The translations under genes were made by a program, and so were the position numbers. A DNA stretch of 20,247 nucleotides from Clostridia bacterium (GTDB taxonomy: Bacteria; Bacillota_A; Clostridia; Oscillospirales; CAG-272), in assembly GCA_017542695.1 (NCBI GenBank), contig JAFXWT010000379.1, forward strand, positions 1 through 20,247, read 5' to 3'. This document shows positions 7,386-15,469 of this stretch, piece by piece. The notes under the pieces are model-generated. The model ran no database searches and was not told the DNA's origin. It worked only from the letters and a program-made list of their open reading frames with translations. The first letter of the stretch is position 1. Every line of letters starts with the position of its first letter.

Positions 7386-9887
7386 ATGAAATACAGCGGC
7401 GAATATCTAAGTGAAATATCGTTCCCCCTCGGCGGCGTCGGTACGGGGTGCATCGGTATCGCCGGGAACGGCGGTTTTGTCGATTTTGAGATATTCAATC
7501 GCCCGAACAAAGGCAGTCGCATCCAAGGCACGACGTTTTTTGCGATATGCGCGAAATATCCCGATGGAAAGATCGACGCGCGGGTGATCTTAGGCGACAC
7601 AGATAAAGACCTGTCGGGTCGATATAACGGCGGATCGGGATTCGGTCACGGTCCGTCGGCAGATACGATGTGCGGCCTGCCGCATTTTTCATCCGTGACT
7701 TTCGACGGGCGCTTTCCGACGGCGGAGCTGACTTTTTCCGACGAAACGTTTCCCGCGACGGTAAAGACGACGGCGTGGAGCCCGTTCATCCCTCTCGATT
7801 CGGAAAATTCGAGTATTCCCGTCGCCTGCTTTGATATTTCGATCGACAGCGCCCGTGACGACGTTGAGTACACCGTATTTTTCTCGGTCAAAAACCCGTT
7901 CGGGAACACGCTGAACAAGGACGTTTCGACAGATAAATACACGGCGGTATATCTTTGCCCGTCGGACAAGACGGAAAACGACAAGGATTACGGCGACATG
8001 ACCGTCGCCGTCGACTGTGCGGGAGAAATCTGTCAGGAATACTGGTACCGCGGCGGCGGGCGCGACGGCGTATCGACGTTCTGGCGCGAGCTTTGTTCGG
8101 GCGACATTCACCCTCGCCGCTACGACGAGGCGGGAGTGCGCGACGTATGCACCGTCGGCGCAAAAGTCGAAGCAGGCGAGCCGCTTCGCTTCGTCCTTTC
8201 GTGGAACGTGCCGAACAGGTATAACTACTGGGACCCGTACGTCGACGAAAGCGGAAACGACGTGATGTGGAAAAATTATTACGCGACGCGCTTTGAAAAC
8301 TCCGCCGCGTCGTGCTTTTACACGCTTGACAACTATAAAACATTCTTTGAAAAAACGACGGCGTTTTGCGACGCGCTCCACTCGTCGACGCTCGACGGCG
8401 CGGTGATCGACGCCGCCTCGTCAGCACTGTCCGTGCTTCGCTCGGCGACGGTTATGCGCCTCGAAAACGGCGCGCTCTACGGATTTGAGGGCGTCAACGA
8501 GCAGGATGGTTCGTGTGAGGGAACTTGTACGCACGTGTGGAGCTACGCCTACGCGCTCTGCTTCCTTTTTCCCGACCTCGAACGCTCGATAAGGGAAACG
8601 GAATTTATTTTCGACACCGCCGACACCGGCAGGATGAACTTCCGCACAAAGCTCCCGCTCGGCAGAAAGGAGCCGCGCCGTCCGCAGTGCGTCGACGGGC
8701 AGATGCTCTCCGTCGTCAAGACATACCGCGAATGGAAGATAAGCGGAGACGACGCGTGGCTTGAAAAATACTTTCCGACCGTCAAAAAAATTCTTTCATA
8801 CGCTTGGAGCGAGGAGAATTATCAAAGCTGGGACCGCGACCGTGACGGCGTGCTCGAAGGTCAGCAGCACCACACGCTCGACGCCGACTTGTTCGGTCCT
8901 TCTTCATGGCTTGAGGGACTGTATCTGCTTGCGCTGAAAGCGGCCGCGGAGATGGCTGAATATCTCGGCGAGTCCGACGCGGCGAGGGAATACACGTTGC
9001 TTTTTGAAAAAGGGTACAACTACACGAAAGAGCGCCTCTTCAACGGCGAATATTTCATACAGAACACCGACATTTACGACAGATCGTATATAGAAAAATA
9101 CGGCGCCGCTCAGTATTGGAACGACGAGAAAAAGCAGATCAAATACCAGATCGGCGAGGGCTCGGAGATCGACCAGATGCTCGCGCAGTGGCATTCCGAC
9201 ATCCTCGGTCTCGGAGACATTTTCGACAAAGGACAGCGCCGCGCCGCGCTTTGCTCGATGATGAGATACAACTTCAAGCCGAAAATGCGCGACGTTGCGA
9301 ATGTGTGGCGCGTGTTTGCGATAAACGACGAGAGCGGCACGATAATTTGCGACTATCCCGACGAGAGCAAAAAGCCGATCATTCCGATACAGTACTGTGA
9401 GGAATGTATGACGGGATTTGAATATGCTTTCGCGGGATTGCTTGTCGCCGAAGGGAAGATCGACGACGGGTTAAAGGTGGTCCGCGCCGTGCGCGACCGC
9501 TACGACGGCAAAAAGCGCAACCCATATAACGAGATCGAATGCGGAAGCAATTACGCACGCTCGATGGCGAGCTTCGCGCTTCTGCCGATCTTTACGGGCT
9601 TTTCTTTCGACTTGCCCAAGAAAACGATCGGATTTTCGCCCGTGACAGGCGGCGATTTCCGCTGTTTCTTCTCCGTCGGCACGGGTTACGGAGTATATGA
9701 AAAAGCAGGAAATGTCACGAATGTCACGCTCATCGGCGGATATCTCGATCTCGCATCCGTCACCCTCGGCGGATGCGGCGGCGTGTCGACCGTCGAGATC
9801 GACGGAGTGCCGATCAGGTTTGCCCGCTCGGGCGACACGTTCTCGTTTGAAAAAACGAAAGTGACAAGTCGTTTGACGTTTATGTGA
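7386..9887 (+). CDS. GH116-family glycoside hydrolase (bile-acid glucosidase/GBA2-like, DUF608)
   Basis: An 833-residue glycosidase without a signal peptide, so predicted to be cytoplasmic. The N-terminus ISFPLGGVGTGCIGIAGNGG matches the start of the GH116 N-terminal beta domain. The C-terminal half is the (alpha/alpha)6 catalytic domain. Likely catalytic residues are E378 in SCEGTCTHVW (nucleophile region) and D499 in HHTLDADLFGPSSW (acid/base region, compared with the Q/H-T-x-D motif of the family). The stretch GLYLLALKAAAEMAEYLGE after D499 is also family-typical. The length fits this family. Characterised members cleave beta-glucosides or beta-xylosides, including glucosylceramide; which one applies here is not visible. 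A GGGAG ribosome site and the promoter at 7327-7355 support the start. No sugar transporter is adjacent, so the substrate must come from elsewhere. Family membership is confident; specificity is not. Confidence 0.9.
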   Translation: MKYSGEYLSEISFPLGGVGTGCIGIAGNGGFVDFEIFNRPNKGSRIQGTTFFAICAKYPDGKIDARVILGDTDKDLSGRYNGGSGFGHGPSADTMCGLPHFSSVTFDGRFPTAELTFSDETFPATVKTTAWSPFIPLDSENSSIPVACFDISIDSARDDVEYTVFFSVKNPFGNTLNKDVSTDKYTAVYLCPSDKTENDKDYGDMTVAVDCAGEICQEYWYRGGGRDGVSTFWRELCSGDIHPRRYDEAGVRDVCTVGAKVEAGEPLRFVLSWNVPNRYNYWDPYVDESGNDVMWKNYYATRFENSAASCFYTLDNYKTFFEKTTAFCDALHSSTLDGAVIDAASSALSVLRSATVMRLENGALYGFEGVNEQDGSCEGTCTHVWSYAYALCFLFPDLERSIRETEFIFDTADTGRMNFRTKLPLGRKEPRRPQCVDGQMLSVVKTYREWKISGDDAWLEKYFPTVKKILSYAWSEENYQSWDRDRDGVLEGQQHHTLDADLFGPSSWLEGLYLLALKAAAEMAEYLGESDAAREYTLLFEKGYNYTKERLFNGEYFIQNTDIYDRSYIEKYGAAQYWNDEKKQIKYQIGEGSEIDQMLAQWHSDILGLGDIFDKGQRRAALCSMMRYNFKPKMRDVANVWRVFAINDESGTIICDYPDESKKPIIPIQYCEECMTGFEYAFAGLLVAEGKIDDGLKVVRAVRDRYDGKKRNPYNEIECGSNYARSMASFALLPIFTGFSFDLPKKTIGFSPVTGGDFRCFFSVGTGYGVYEKAGNVTNVTLIGGYLDLASVTLGGCGGVSTVEIDGVPIRFARSGDTFSFEKTKVTSRLTFM

Positions 9888-9938
9888 AAGTGACAACCAT
9901 GAAAAACTTAACTGAAAAATACAGATTCGGGTTCGATT

Positions 9939-9961
9939 TTCGCAGCTGCGAATTTTATTAT
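9939..9961 (+). promoter_or_regulatory. Possible promoter with a 14-bp palindrome before the lipoprotein gene
   Basis: TTCGCAGCTGCGAA (9939-9952) is a perfect palindrome placed four bases before TATTAT (9956-9961), a good -10. The matching -35 (TTCGAT, 18-base spacer) is poor. It could be an operator-controlled promoter or chance; the latter cannot be excluded. Confidence 0.35.
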
Positions 9962-9985
9962 GCGAGAAAAATACGGAAAATGACG

Positions 9986-10597
9986 ATGAAAAAAATATTT
10001 TGTATATTGTTATCGCTTGCGTTCTGTTTATGCGTCGCAGGATGCTCAACGCCCGCGACCGCGTCGCCGGCGGAGACCGTGACCGCAAGCATTGTCAACA
10101 CGGCGGCGAGTGAAACGCACACAGCGACGCCTTCGTCGGGCACACAAACAGAGCCGACAGAGGCAGACGCTTCATTTGCCGAAAACACGACCGACACGAA
10201 GGAAACAGAGATGGGTGAAACAATGAAAACCGAGGAACATCAAGTCGCAAAAACATTGAAGCTTTATATTAACGGAAAAGAAATCCCGGTAAAATGGCAA
10301 AACAATGCTTCCGTAAATGCGTTGGCGGAACTTGCCGCAAACGGCCTTTCGGTACAGATGTCGATGTACGGAGGGTTTGAACAGGTCGGGTATCTCGGAA
10401 AAAGCTTACCGCGTGACGACAAGCAAACAACGACCGACTATGGAGACATCATGCTTTATTCGGGGAATCAGATAGTTATTTTTTACGGCTCAAATTCGTG
10501 GGCATATACTCGGCTCGGACACGTCGATCTTTCAAAAAAAGAAATCACGGATCTGCTCTCAAACGGAAATGTCACGTTGACGTTAAAATACGAATAA
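9986..10597 (+). CDS. Lipoprotein with cyclophilin-like-fold domain
   Basis: A 203-residue predicted surface lipoprotein. The start is taken at ATG 9986 because it gives a compact lipoprotein signal (MKKIFCILLSLAFCLCVAGC) with the modified Cys at residue 20 and a GGA eight bases upstream. Starting at 9980 would add only two residues. Residues 21-85 are a Ser/Thr/Ala-rich flexible linker. Residues about 90-203 resemble the small bacterial cyclophilin-like domain (PF18050 type): LKLYINGKEIPVKW, a central GYLGKSLPRDD, DYGDIMLYSGNQIVIFYG and YTRLGHVD. Members of that family have a cyclophilin fold, but isomerase activity has generally not been shown, so I claim the fold only. The gene starts about 100 bases after the glycosidase stop and could be read through from it. 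Moderate confidence in the domain, high in the lipoprotein. Confidence 0.82.
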   Translation: MKKIFCILLSLAFCLCVAGCSTPATASPAETVTASIVNTAASETHTATPSSGTQTEPTEADASFAENTTDTKETEMGETMKTEEHQVAKTLKLYINGKEIPVKWQNNASVNALAELAANGLSVQMSMYGGFEQVGYLGKSLPRDDKQTTTDYGDIMLYSGNQIVIFYGSNSWAYTRLGHVDLSKKEITDLLSNGNVTLTLKYE

Positions 10598-10732
10598 ACG
10601 GAAAAACGATTTTTGGCATAGCGCCCATATATGATTTGAAAAAAAGAAACGGAAAATAAGCGTTAAGATCGGATGTGTGATTATCCCGCGCGCAAATCAC
10701 GGCGGAATATTTGCACCGAATGAGGAGCCAAT

Positions 10733-11536
10733 ATGAGCAATATTGTTGACCGCGTCGTTTTCGACGATTTTGAAATGAAATATATCAGGTTCGGCAATGG
10801 AGAAAAGACGCTTGTCATCATCCCGGGGCTGAGCGTGCAGAGCGTCATCCCCGCCGCGCCTGCAATAGAAAAACGGTATGAGATATTTGAGAGCGACTTC
10901 ACGGTTTATCTGTTTGACAGACGCTCCGATCTGCCAGCGAGATACACGGTTTACGATATCGCGCGCGACACCGCGCACGCGATGAAGAGACTCGGGCCTG
11001 AAAATGTCTGCCTTTTCGGCACGTCGCAGGGCGGAATGGTCGCGCAGGTTATAGCCGCGGAGCACCCGGAGCTTGTCGAAAAGCTCGCGCTCGTATCGAC
11101 GACGTGCCGCGTCGGCGATACGAGGTTTTCCGTCATCGACGGGTGGATAAAGCTCGCAAGGGAAGGAAAAACCGAAGAGCTGTTTCTCTCGTTCGGCGAA
11201 AAGATATATCCTGAGACGGTGTTTAATATATATCGTAGCGCGTTCGTCGAAATGGCAAAGAGCGTTACGGACGATGAACTTAACAGGTTTATTGTTCTCG
11301 CCGAAGGGATGAGGGGATTTGACGTAAAGGACGGGCTCGGCAGCATCGCGTGCCCCGTTCTCGTTGTCGGCGACGACACGGACGAGGTGCTCGGCGCGGA
11401 TGCGGCGGCGGAGATCGCCTCGGCGCTGAAAGATCGCGCCGACGCCGAGATGCTTACGTATTCTTCCTTCGGTCACGCGGTGTACGACACGGCTCCCGAT
11501 TTTCCGAAAAAACTATACGATTTCTTTATGAAATAA
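10733..11536 (+). CDS. Alpha/beta-fold hydrolase
   Basis: A 267-residue cytoplasmic alpha/beta hydrolase. The nucleophile elbow is GTSQGG with Ser98. The acid is probably Asp217 in VVGDDTDEVLG, and the catalytic His is His248 in SFGHAVYD, so the triad is complete and in the right order. The region LVIIPGLSVQS near residue 27 supplies the oxyanion-hole loop. A good GAGGAG ribosome site lies seven bases before ATG 10733. It stands alone, with 135 bases before it and 118 after. I see no clear promoter in the upstream gap. The family includes esterases, lactonases and C-C hydrolases, and nothing here narrows the substrate. Confidence 0.9.
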   Translation: MSNIVDRVVFDDFEMKYIRFGNGEKTLVIIPGLSVQSVIPAAPAIEKRYEIFESDFTVYLFDRRSDLPARYTVYDIARDTAHAMKRLGPENVCLFGTSQGGMVAQVIAAEHPELVEKLALVSTTCRVGDTRFSVIDGWIKLAREGKTEELFLSFGEKIYPETVFNIYRSAFVEMAKSVTDDELNRFIVLAEGMRGFDVKDGLGSIACPVLVVGDDTDEVLGADAAAEIASALKDRADAEMLTYSSFGHAVYDTAPDFPKKLYDFFMK

Positions 11537-11590
11537 AGCGGTAAATTTTATCCCGTTACGGCGGAAAAACATATACAGCATAATTAGTAA

Positions 11591-11619
11591 TTGCATATTT
11601 CACTTTTTTATGGTAAACT
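11591..11619 (+). promoter_or_regulatory. Extended -10 promoter, copy 2 of 3 (chromate-type transporter)
   Basis: TTGCAT (11591-11596), 17 bases, TAAACT (11614-11619), with TATGG before the -10, then a 35-base leader with CGGAG before the ATG at 11655. It has the same layout and much of the same spacer as the copies at 7327 and 12798. Confidence 0.8.
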
Positions 11620-11654
11620 TATAACACATTACGACAAAATAATACGGAGAAAAA

Positions 11655-12227
11655 ATGAAACTGATTTTTGAACTGTTCTTAACATTTTCCAAGATCGGTC
11701 TGTTCACTTTCGGCGGCGGGTACGCAATGATACCTCTCATCGAGAACATCTGCGTCGGCAAAAAAAAGTGGATAACACACGAGGAAATGATGAATATCAC
11801 GGTCATCGCGGAATCGACGCCGGGGCCGATAGCCATAAACTGCGCGACGTATGTCGGGCTTAAAAGGAAAGGAATTCCGGGAGCCGTTGCGGCGACGTTC
11901 GGCGTCGTACTTCCGTCGTTTTTGATAATTCTTCTCATTTCGTTCTTTCTTGATCGCTTCCTCGAGATCAAGTGGATCGCTTCCGCGTTCCGCGGGATAA
12001 AGATAGCGGTCGGAATACTCATTGTCGACGCGGCGATCAAAATGCTGCTTAAAACAAAGACAGAGCCGCTTCCGATAACGATCATCATTCTTTCGTTTAT
12101 CATAATGATGCTGATAAACATCTTCGCGTTCAGCGTTTCGACGATAGTCATGATGCTGACGGCCGCCGCCGTCGGACTTATCGTTTATTTTGCCAAACGC
12201 CGTCTCGGGAAGGAGGCGAAGAAATGA
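11655..12227 (+). CDS. Chromate transporter family (CHR) protein, first half-subunit
   Basis: A 190-residue integral membrane protein of the short-chain CHR family. The family signatures are FGGGYAMIPL at residues 19-28 and ESTPGPIAIN near residues 53-62, the latter in the loop after the first re-entrant or membrane helix. Five or six hydrophobic segments follow, ending in a basic tail (KRRLGKEAKK). Short CHR proteins usually occur as adjacent pairs that together equal one long ChrA, and that is the case here: the stop overlaps the next start as ATGA at 12224-12227. Characterised ChrA proteins export chromate in exchange or symport. The many paired homologues in anaerobes may carry another oxyanion, so the substrate is not certain. 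Confidence 0.92.
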   Translation: MKLIFELFLTFSKIGLFTFGGGYAMIPLIENICVGKKKWITHEEMMNITVIAESTPGPIAINCATYVGLKRKGIPGAVAATFGVVLPSFLIILLISFFLDRFLEIKWIASAFRGIKIAVGILIVDAAIKMLLKTKTEPLPITIIILSFIIMMLINIFAFSVSTIVMMLTAAAVGLIVYFAKRRLGKEAKK

Positions 12228-12787
12228 TCCTGATCGAACTTTTGATCGGATTTCTCAAGATCGGATGCTTTTCGTTCGGCGGCGCGTACAGCGCGATACC
12301 GCTCATCCGCGAGGTCGTGCTTGAATATGGCTGGATCGAGGAAGAAAAGTTTTCCTACATGATAGCAATAAGCGAGAGCACGCCGGGGCCTATCATGGTA
12401 AATCTGGCGACGTATATCGGCAGCGAAAAAGCAGGAGTGATCGGCGCCGTGATCGCAACGCTTTCGGTTATCCTTCCCGCGTTTCTCATCGTCATAATTC
12501 TCACGCGCCTTCTTAAAAATCTCATCAAAAGCGGAGCGGTGCAATCAATGCTCGGTGCGCTCAAAGCGTGTGTCATCGGGATCATTCTTGCGACGGGAGT
12601 GTTCATGCTCGCCAAAAACTGCATCGGCTGCATCTCTGGCGAGCCGACCGACATTGCGGCGATAATCATCGCGCGCGCGCTTGGAACGGTTTATTTCGGA
12701 TCGAGGAAATTCATCAAAAAAGGCATATCGCCGATAATGTTGATATTGCTCGCTGGCATCGTCGGCGTGTTCGCATACGGTTGGTGA
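12224..12787 (+). CDS. Chromate transporter family (CHR) protein, second half-subunit
   Basis: A 187-residue membrane protein and partner of the preceding gene, translationally coupled by an ATGA overlap with GGAGG a few bases upstream inside the first gene. It repeats the family motifs: FGGAYSAIPL at residues 18-27 and SESTPGPIMVN near 50-60. The shared motifs at matching positions show the pair are diverged duplicates expected to form a heterodimer with antiparallel halves. There is no soluble sensor or ChrB-type regulator nearby. Regulation probably comes only from the shared extended -10 promoter at 11591-11619. Function beyond oxyanion transport is not determined. Confidence 0.92.
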   Translation: MILIELLIGFLKIGCFSFGGAYSAIPLIREVVLEYGWIEEEKFSYMIAISESTPGPIMVNLATYIGSEKAGVIGAVIATLSVILPAFLIVIILTRLLKNLIKSGAVQSMLGALKACVIGIILATGVFMLAKNCIGCISGEPTDIAAIIIARALGTVYFGSRKFIKKGISPIMLILLAGIVGVFAYGW

Positions 12788-12797
12788 GAAAAAACGA

Positions 12798-12826
12798 TTG
12801 CATATTTTTCATTTTTATGGTACACT
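12798..12826 (+). promoter_or_regulatory. Extended -10 promoter, copy 3 of 3 (STAS-kinase operon)
   Basis: TTGCAT (12798-12803), 17 bases, TACACT (12821-12826), with TATGG before the -10. It begins 11 bases after the chromate operon stop. The leader to ATG 12914 is about 80 bases, longer than for the other two copies, with AGAGG just before the start. Confidence 0.8.
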
Positions 12827-12913
12827 TATCAAATGACAGATAAAAAACGGCAGACAAAGGCGACATACGGTTTTGGACAGGTCGGATAACGAACAATACA
12901 GACGAAAAGAGGA

Positions 12914-14458
12914 ATGAAAATGATTATTGAACTCAGCGGCAGGATCGATTCAGCCAACGCTTCCAAGGTCGAGGAGGACATTCTCGCGCGTTTAAGCGGA
13001 CACGCGGGCGAAGAGGTCGTTCTTGACGCGGGCGATCTTTTATATATTTCGAGCGCGGGGCTCCGTGTGATATTGAGACTCAGGAAATCAAATCCAGATA
13101 TGAAGCTCATCAACGTCGGCACCGACGTATACGATATACTTGAAATGACGGGATTTACGGAGATGATGACGGTCGAAAAGGCGTTTCGTGTAGTATCCGT
13201 CGAGGGCTGTGAAGAAATCGGTCACGGCTCTAACGGCACCATTTACCGCATAGACAAGGACAACGTGGTCAAGGTATACAAAAACGCCGACGCGCTCGAA
13301 GACATAAAGCACGAAAGGGAAGTTGCGAAACTTGCCCTCATTCTCGGCATCCCGACGGCGATTTCCTACGACGTTGTTCGCGTCGGAGACAGCTACGGTT
13401 CGGTATTCGAATTGCTGAACGCAAAATCATTTGCGAAAATCCTTGCCACAGAGCCGGAAAAGACGGACTGGTGCGTAAAAGAATTCATCTGTATGCTGAA
13501 TAAAATCCACGGAACGATCGTTCCGTCGGGAAAGCTTCCCGACCTCAAAGAAACCGTCATTTCGTGGGCGGAATTCATGCGCGACTATCTTCCGAAAGAA
13601 GCGGGAGACAAGCTCCTTTCCCTTGTCAAAGCCGTTCCGCACGACGACCATATGATCCACGGCGACTATCACACGAAGAACCTCGAACTTCAAGGCGACG
13701 AGGTGCTGATCATAGACATGGATACTCTTTCCGTCGGCAACCCGATATTCGAGCTCGGAAGTATGTATAACGCTTTCATCGGATTTTCGGAGCTCGATCA
13801 CGATCACGTCAAGGAATTCATGGGATTCGACTTTGAAACGTCAAAGTCGTTCTGGCATAAAACGCTCGCGGGATATCTCGGAACAAACTGCGAAACGAAG
13901 ATACGCGAAGTGGAGGACAAGGCGCGCATCATCGGATACACCCGCCTGATACGCCGAGGGATACGCCGCGGTGAATCAAAGGAAAACATCGAGCATTGGA
14001 CAAAGGAACTGCTCGGACTGCTCGAAACGACAGACACGCTTGTTTTTGATCGAAACGAGCTCGACGTCACGGCAAAGGTGGAAAATCTTTCCGAGGTGCA
14101 GTGCTTTGTCGAGGACAAGCTCGCGTCGTCCGACTGCTCGCCGAAGATCATGATGCAGATAAATATCGCCGTCGAGGAGATATTCGTCAACATCGCAAAT
14201 TACGCATACGCGCCTAAAGAAGGAAAGGCGACCGTCCGCATTGAAGTCGGCGGCGATCCGCTTACGGTTTCGATCACGTTTATTGACGGCGGAAAGCAGT
14301 ACGATCCGCTGGCGAAAACGGATCCCGACGTCACGCTTTCCGCGGAGGAAAGAAGCATCGGCGGACTCGGCATCTTCATCACGAAAAAGTATATGGACGA
14401 CGTCGTCTACGAATACAAGAACGGTAAAAACGTTCTGATGCTCAAAAAGACGGTATAA
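12914..14458 (+). CDS. Single-chain STAS - APH-like kinase - HATPase regulator
   Basis: A 514-residue cytoplasmic protein with three regulatory domains. Residues 1-95 are a STAS domain of the anti-sigma-factor-antagonist type, with YISSAGLRVIL (Ser46, Ser47) at the usual phosphorylation loop. Residues about 98-370 are an aminoglycoside-phosphotransferase/choline-kinase-like domain. It has a Gly-rich loop GHGSNG (103-108), Lys120, catalytic loop HGDYHTKN (249-256, Asp251, Asn256) and metal motif IDMD (Asp268, Asp270); it resembles the TIGR02172-type paralogous family. Residues about 390-514 are a GHKL ATPase like RsbW/SpoIIAB: N-box EEIFVNIANYAY (Asn426), G1 FIDGG (Asp458) and G2 GGLGIF (483-488). 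Antagonist and anti-sigma kinase are normally separate proteins, so this chain could regulate itself. All three active sites look intact. It heads an operon with a PHP protein. Its target, whether sigma factor or other, is not visible nearby. Confidence 0.9.
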   Translation: MKMIIELSGRIDSANASKVEEDILARLSGHAGEEVVLDAGDLLYISSAGLRVILRLRKSNPDMKLINVGTDVYDILEMTGFTEMMTVEKAFRVVSVEGCEEIGHGSNGTIYRIDKDNVVKVYKNADALEDIKHEREVAKLALILGIPTAISYDVVRVGDSYGSVFELLNAKSFAKILATEPEKTDWCVKEFICMLNKIHGTIVPSGKLPDLKETVISWAEFMRDYLPKEAGDKLLSLVKAVPHDDHMIHGDYHTKNLELQGDEVLIIDMDTLSVGNPIFELGSMYNAFIGFSELDHDHVKEFMGFDFETSKSFWHKTLAGYLGTNCETKIREVEDKARIIGYTRLIRRGIRRGESKENIEHWTKELLGLLETTDTLVFDRNELDVTAKVENLSEVQCFVEDKLASSDCSPKIMMQINIAVEEIFVNIANYAYAPKEGKATVRIEVGGDPLTVSITFIDGGKQYDPLAKTDPDVTLSAEERSIGGLGIFITKKYMDDVVYEYKNGKNVLMLKKTV

Positions 14459-14487
14459 CATATGGCGTCGCGCCGAGAGGATAAAAC

Positions 14488-15354
14488 ATGATTTCGGAAA
14501 AAAAGATCGATCTTCATATGCATTCGACAGTCTCCGACGGCAGCGACACGCCGGAGGAGATCGTTGCGCGCGTGAAAGAGAGCGGGATCGGCGTTTTTTC
14601 CGTGACCGATCACGACGCGATAAAAGCGGGGACGATCATTCGCAAAATGCTTTCAAACGGAGACCTCGCGTTCATCTGCGGCGCGGAATTTTCTTGCGAA
14701 GACGAGTTCGGTAATTACCATATCCTTGCGTATTTCGACGATCCGAGCGCCGCGTCGATAAACGGCCTTGTTGAAAAAGGACACGCGCTTCGTATGCAAA
14801 AATTGACGACGCGGCTCGATTATCTGAATAAGGAATTCGGATTTGCGTTTCCGCGGGACGAGGTCGACAAACTCATGTCTCTTGACAATCCCGGAAAGCC
14901 GCATATCGGAAATCTTATGGTAAAACTCGGATATGCAGACAGTATAAAAACGGCGATATACGATTACATAAACAAGCTCCACGTTTCAAACTCTCACGTG
15001 AGACCGGAAGACGCAATAGAGAATATACTCGGCGGAAACGGGATACCCGTGCTCGCGCACCCGTTCTTCGGCGACGGAGATCAGCTCGTCGTCGGAAGCG
15101 AGATGGAACAACGGCTGAAACGACTGATGAAGTTCGGTTTGTGCGGCGTTGAGGCGTTTTATTCCGGATTTACGCGGAAACTCACAAAAGAGATGCTGGG
15201 ACTTGCAGACAAATACGGGCTTTTTGTCACCGCGGGGAGCGATTACCACGGTAAAAACAAAATGGTTTGTCTGGGCGACAACGGACTTGACGACGCCGAC
15301 GAATATCCGTCGGGACTCGTGAGGTTTCTCGAAAAATTCGGCGTCGAGGTCTGA
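14488..15354 (+). CDS. PHP-domain metal-dependent phosphoesterase
   Basis: A 288-residue protein of the PHP family (YciV/RNase AM-like group). All the expected metal ligands are visible: DLHMHS (His10, His12), SDG (Asp17), TDHD (Asp41, His42), GAEFS (Glu67), YHILAYF (His78), LAHPF (His191) and GSDYHG (Asp252, His254). This suggests an active trinuclear site. Characterised relatives hydrolyse 3',5'-bisphosphonucleotides or trim RNA 5' ends; others are uncharacterised, so the substrate is open. It starts 29 bases after the STAS-kinase gene with GAGAGG as ribosome site, and a strong terminator follows. The two therefore form one operon. Confidence 0.92.
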   Translation: MISEKKIDLHMHSTVSDGSDTPEEIVARVKESGIGVFSVTDHDAIKAGTIIRKMLSNGDLAFICGAEFSCEDEFGNYHILAYFDDPSAASINGLVEKGHALRMQKLTTRLDYLNKEFGFAFPRDEVDKLMSLDNPGKPHIGNLMVKLGYADSIKTAIYDYINKLHVSNSHVRPEDAIENILGGNGIPVLAHPFFGDGDQLVVGSEMEQRLKRLMKFGLCGVEAFYSGFTRKLTKEMLGLADKYGLFVTAGSDYHGKNKMVCLGDNGLDDADEYPSGLVRFLEKFGVEV

Positions 15355-15374
15355 TATTTACATAGGTAACACGC

Positions 15375-15403
15375 TGCCGCGGATCTCCGCGGCGGTTTTT
15401 TTT
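15375..15403 (+). terminator. Rho-independent terminator of the STAS-kinase/PHP operon
   Basis: A GC-only stem GCCGCGG-ATCT-CCGCGGC (15376-15393) is followed by GG and eight Ts. It lies 20 bases after the PHP stop and just before the OhrR promoter. Confidence 0.92.
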
Positions 15404-15422
15404 ATTAAAATTCAAAAAACTC

Positions 15423-15451
15423 TTGACAAATTATATCGCACGCGATATAAT
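15423..15451 (+). promoter_or_regulatory. Consensus sigma-A promoter of the OhrR operon
   Basis: TTGACA (15423-15428), 17 bases, TATAAT (15446-15451): perfect -35, spacing and -10. Such a strong promoter fits a gene set kept off by a repressor. Confidence 0.93.
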
Positions 15452-15453
15452 TT
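15428..15453. promoter_or_regulatory. OhrR-type operator (perfect palindrome)
   Basis: Arms of 12 bases, AAATTATATCGC and its exact complement GCGATATAATTT, are separated by two bases. The dyad fills the spacer and includes the -10, so a bound MarR-family dimer would exclude RNA polymerase. The adjacent ohrR-like gene is the obvious binder; autorepression is inference. Confidence 0.85.
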
Positions 15454-15469
15454 TAACGAGGTGATAAAA

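Noticed and set aside
9884..9985. GTG start at 9884 for the lipoprotein, overlapping the glycosidase stop
   Set aside because: It would add 34 residues before a standard lipoprotein signal peptide and hide it; the ATG at 9986 fits the signal and spacing.
15461..15469. GTG 15461 as OhrR start
   Set aside because: The GTG is part of the ribosome site GAGGTGAT; starting at ATG 15470 also puts Cys15, Tyr29 and Tyr40 at the known numbers.
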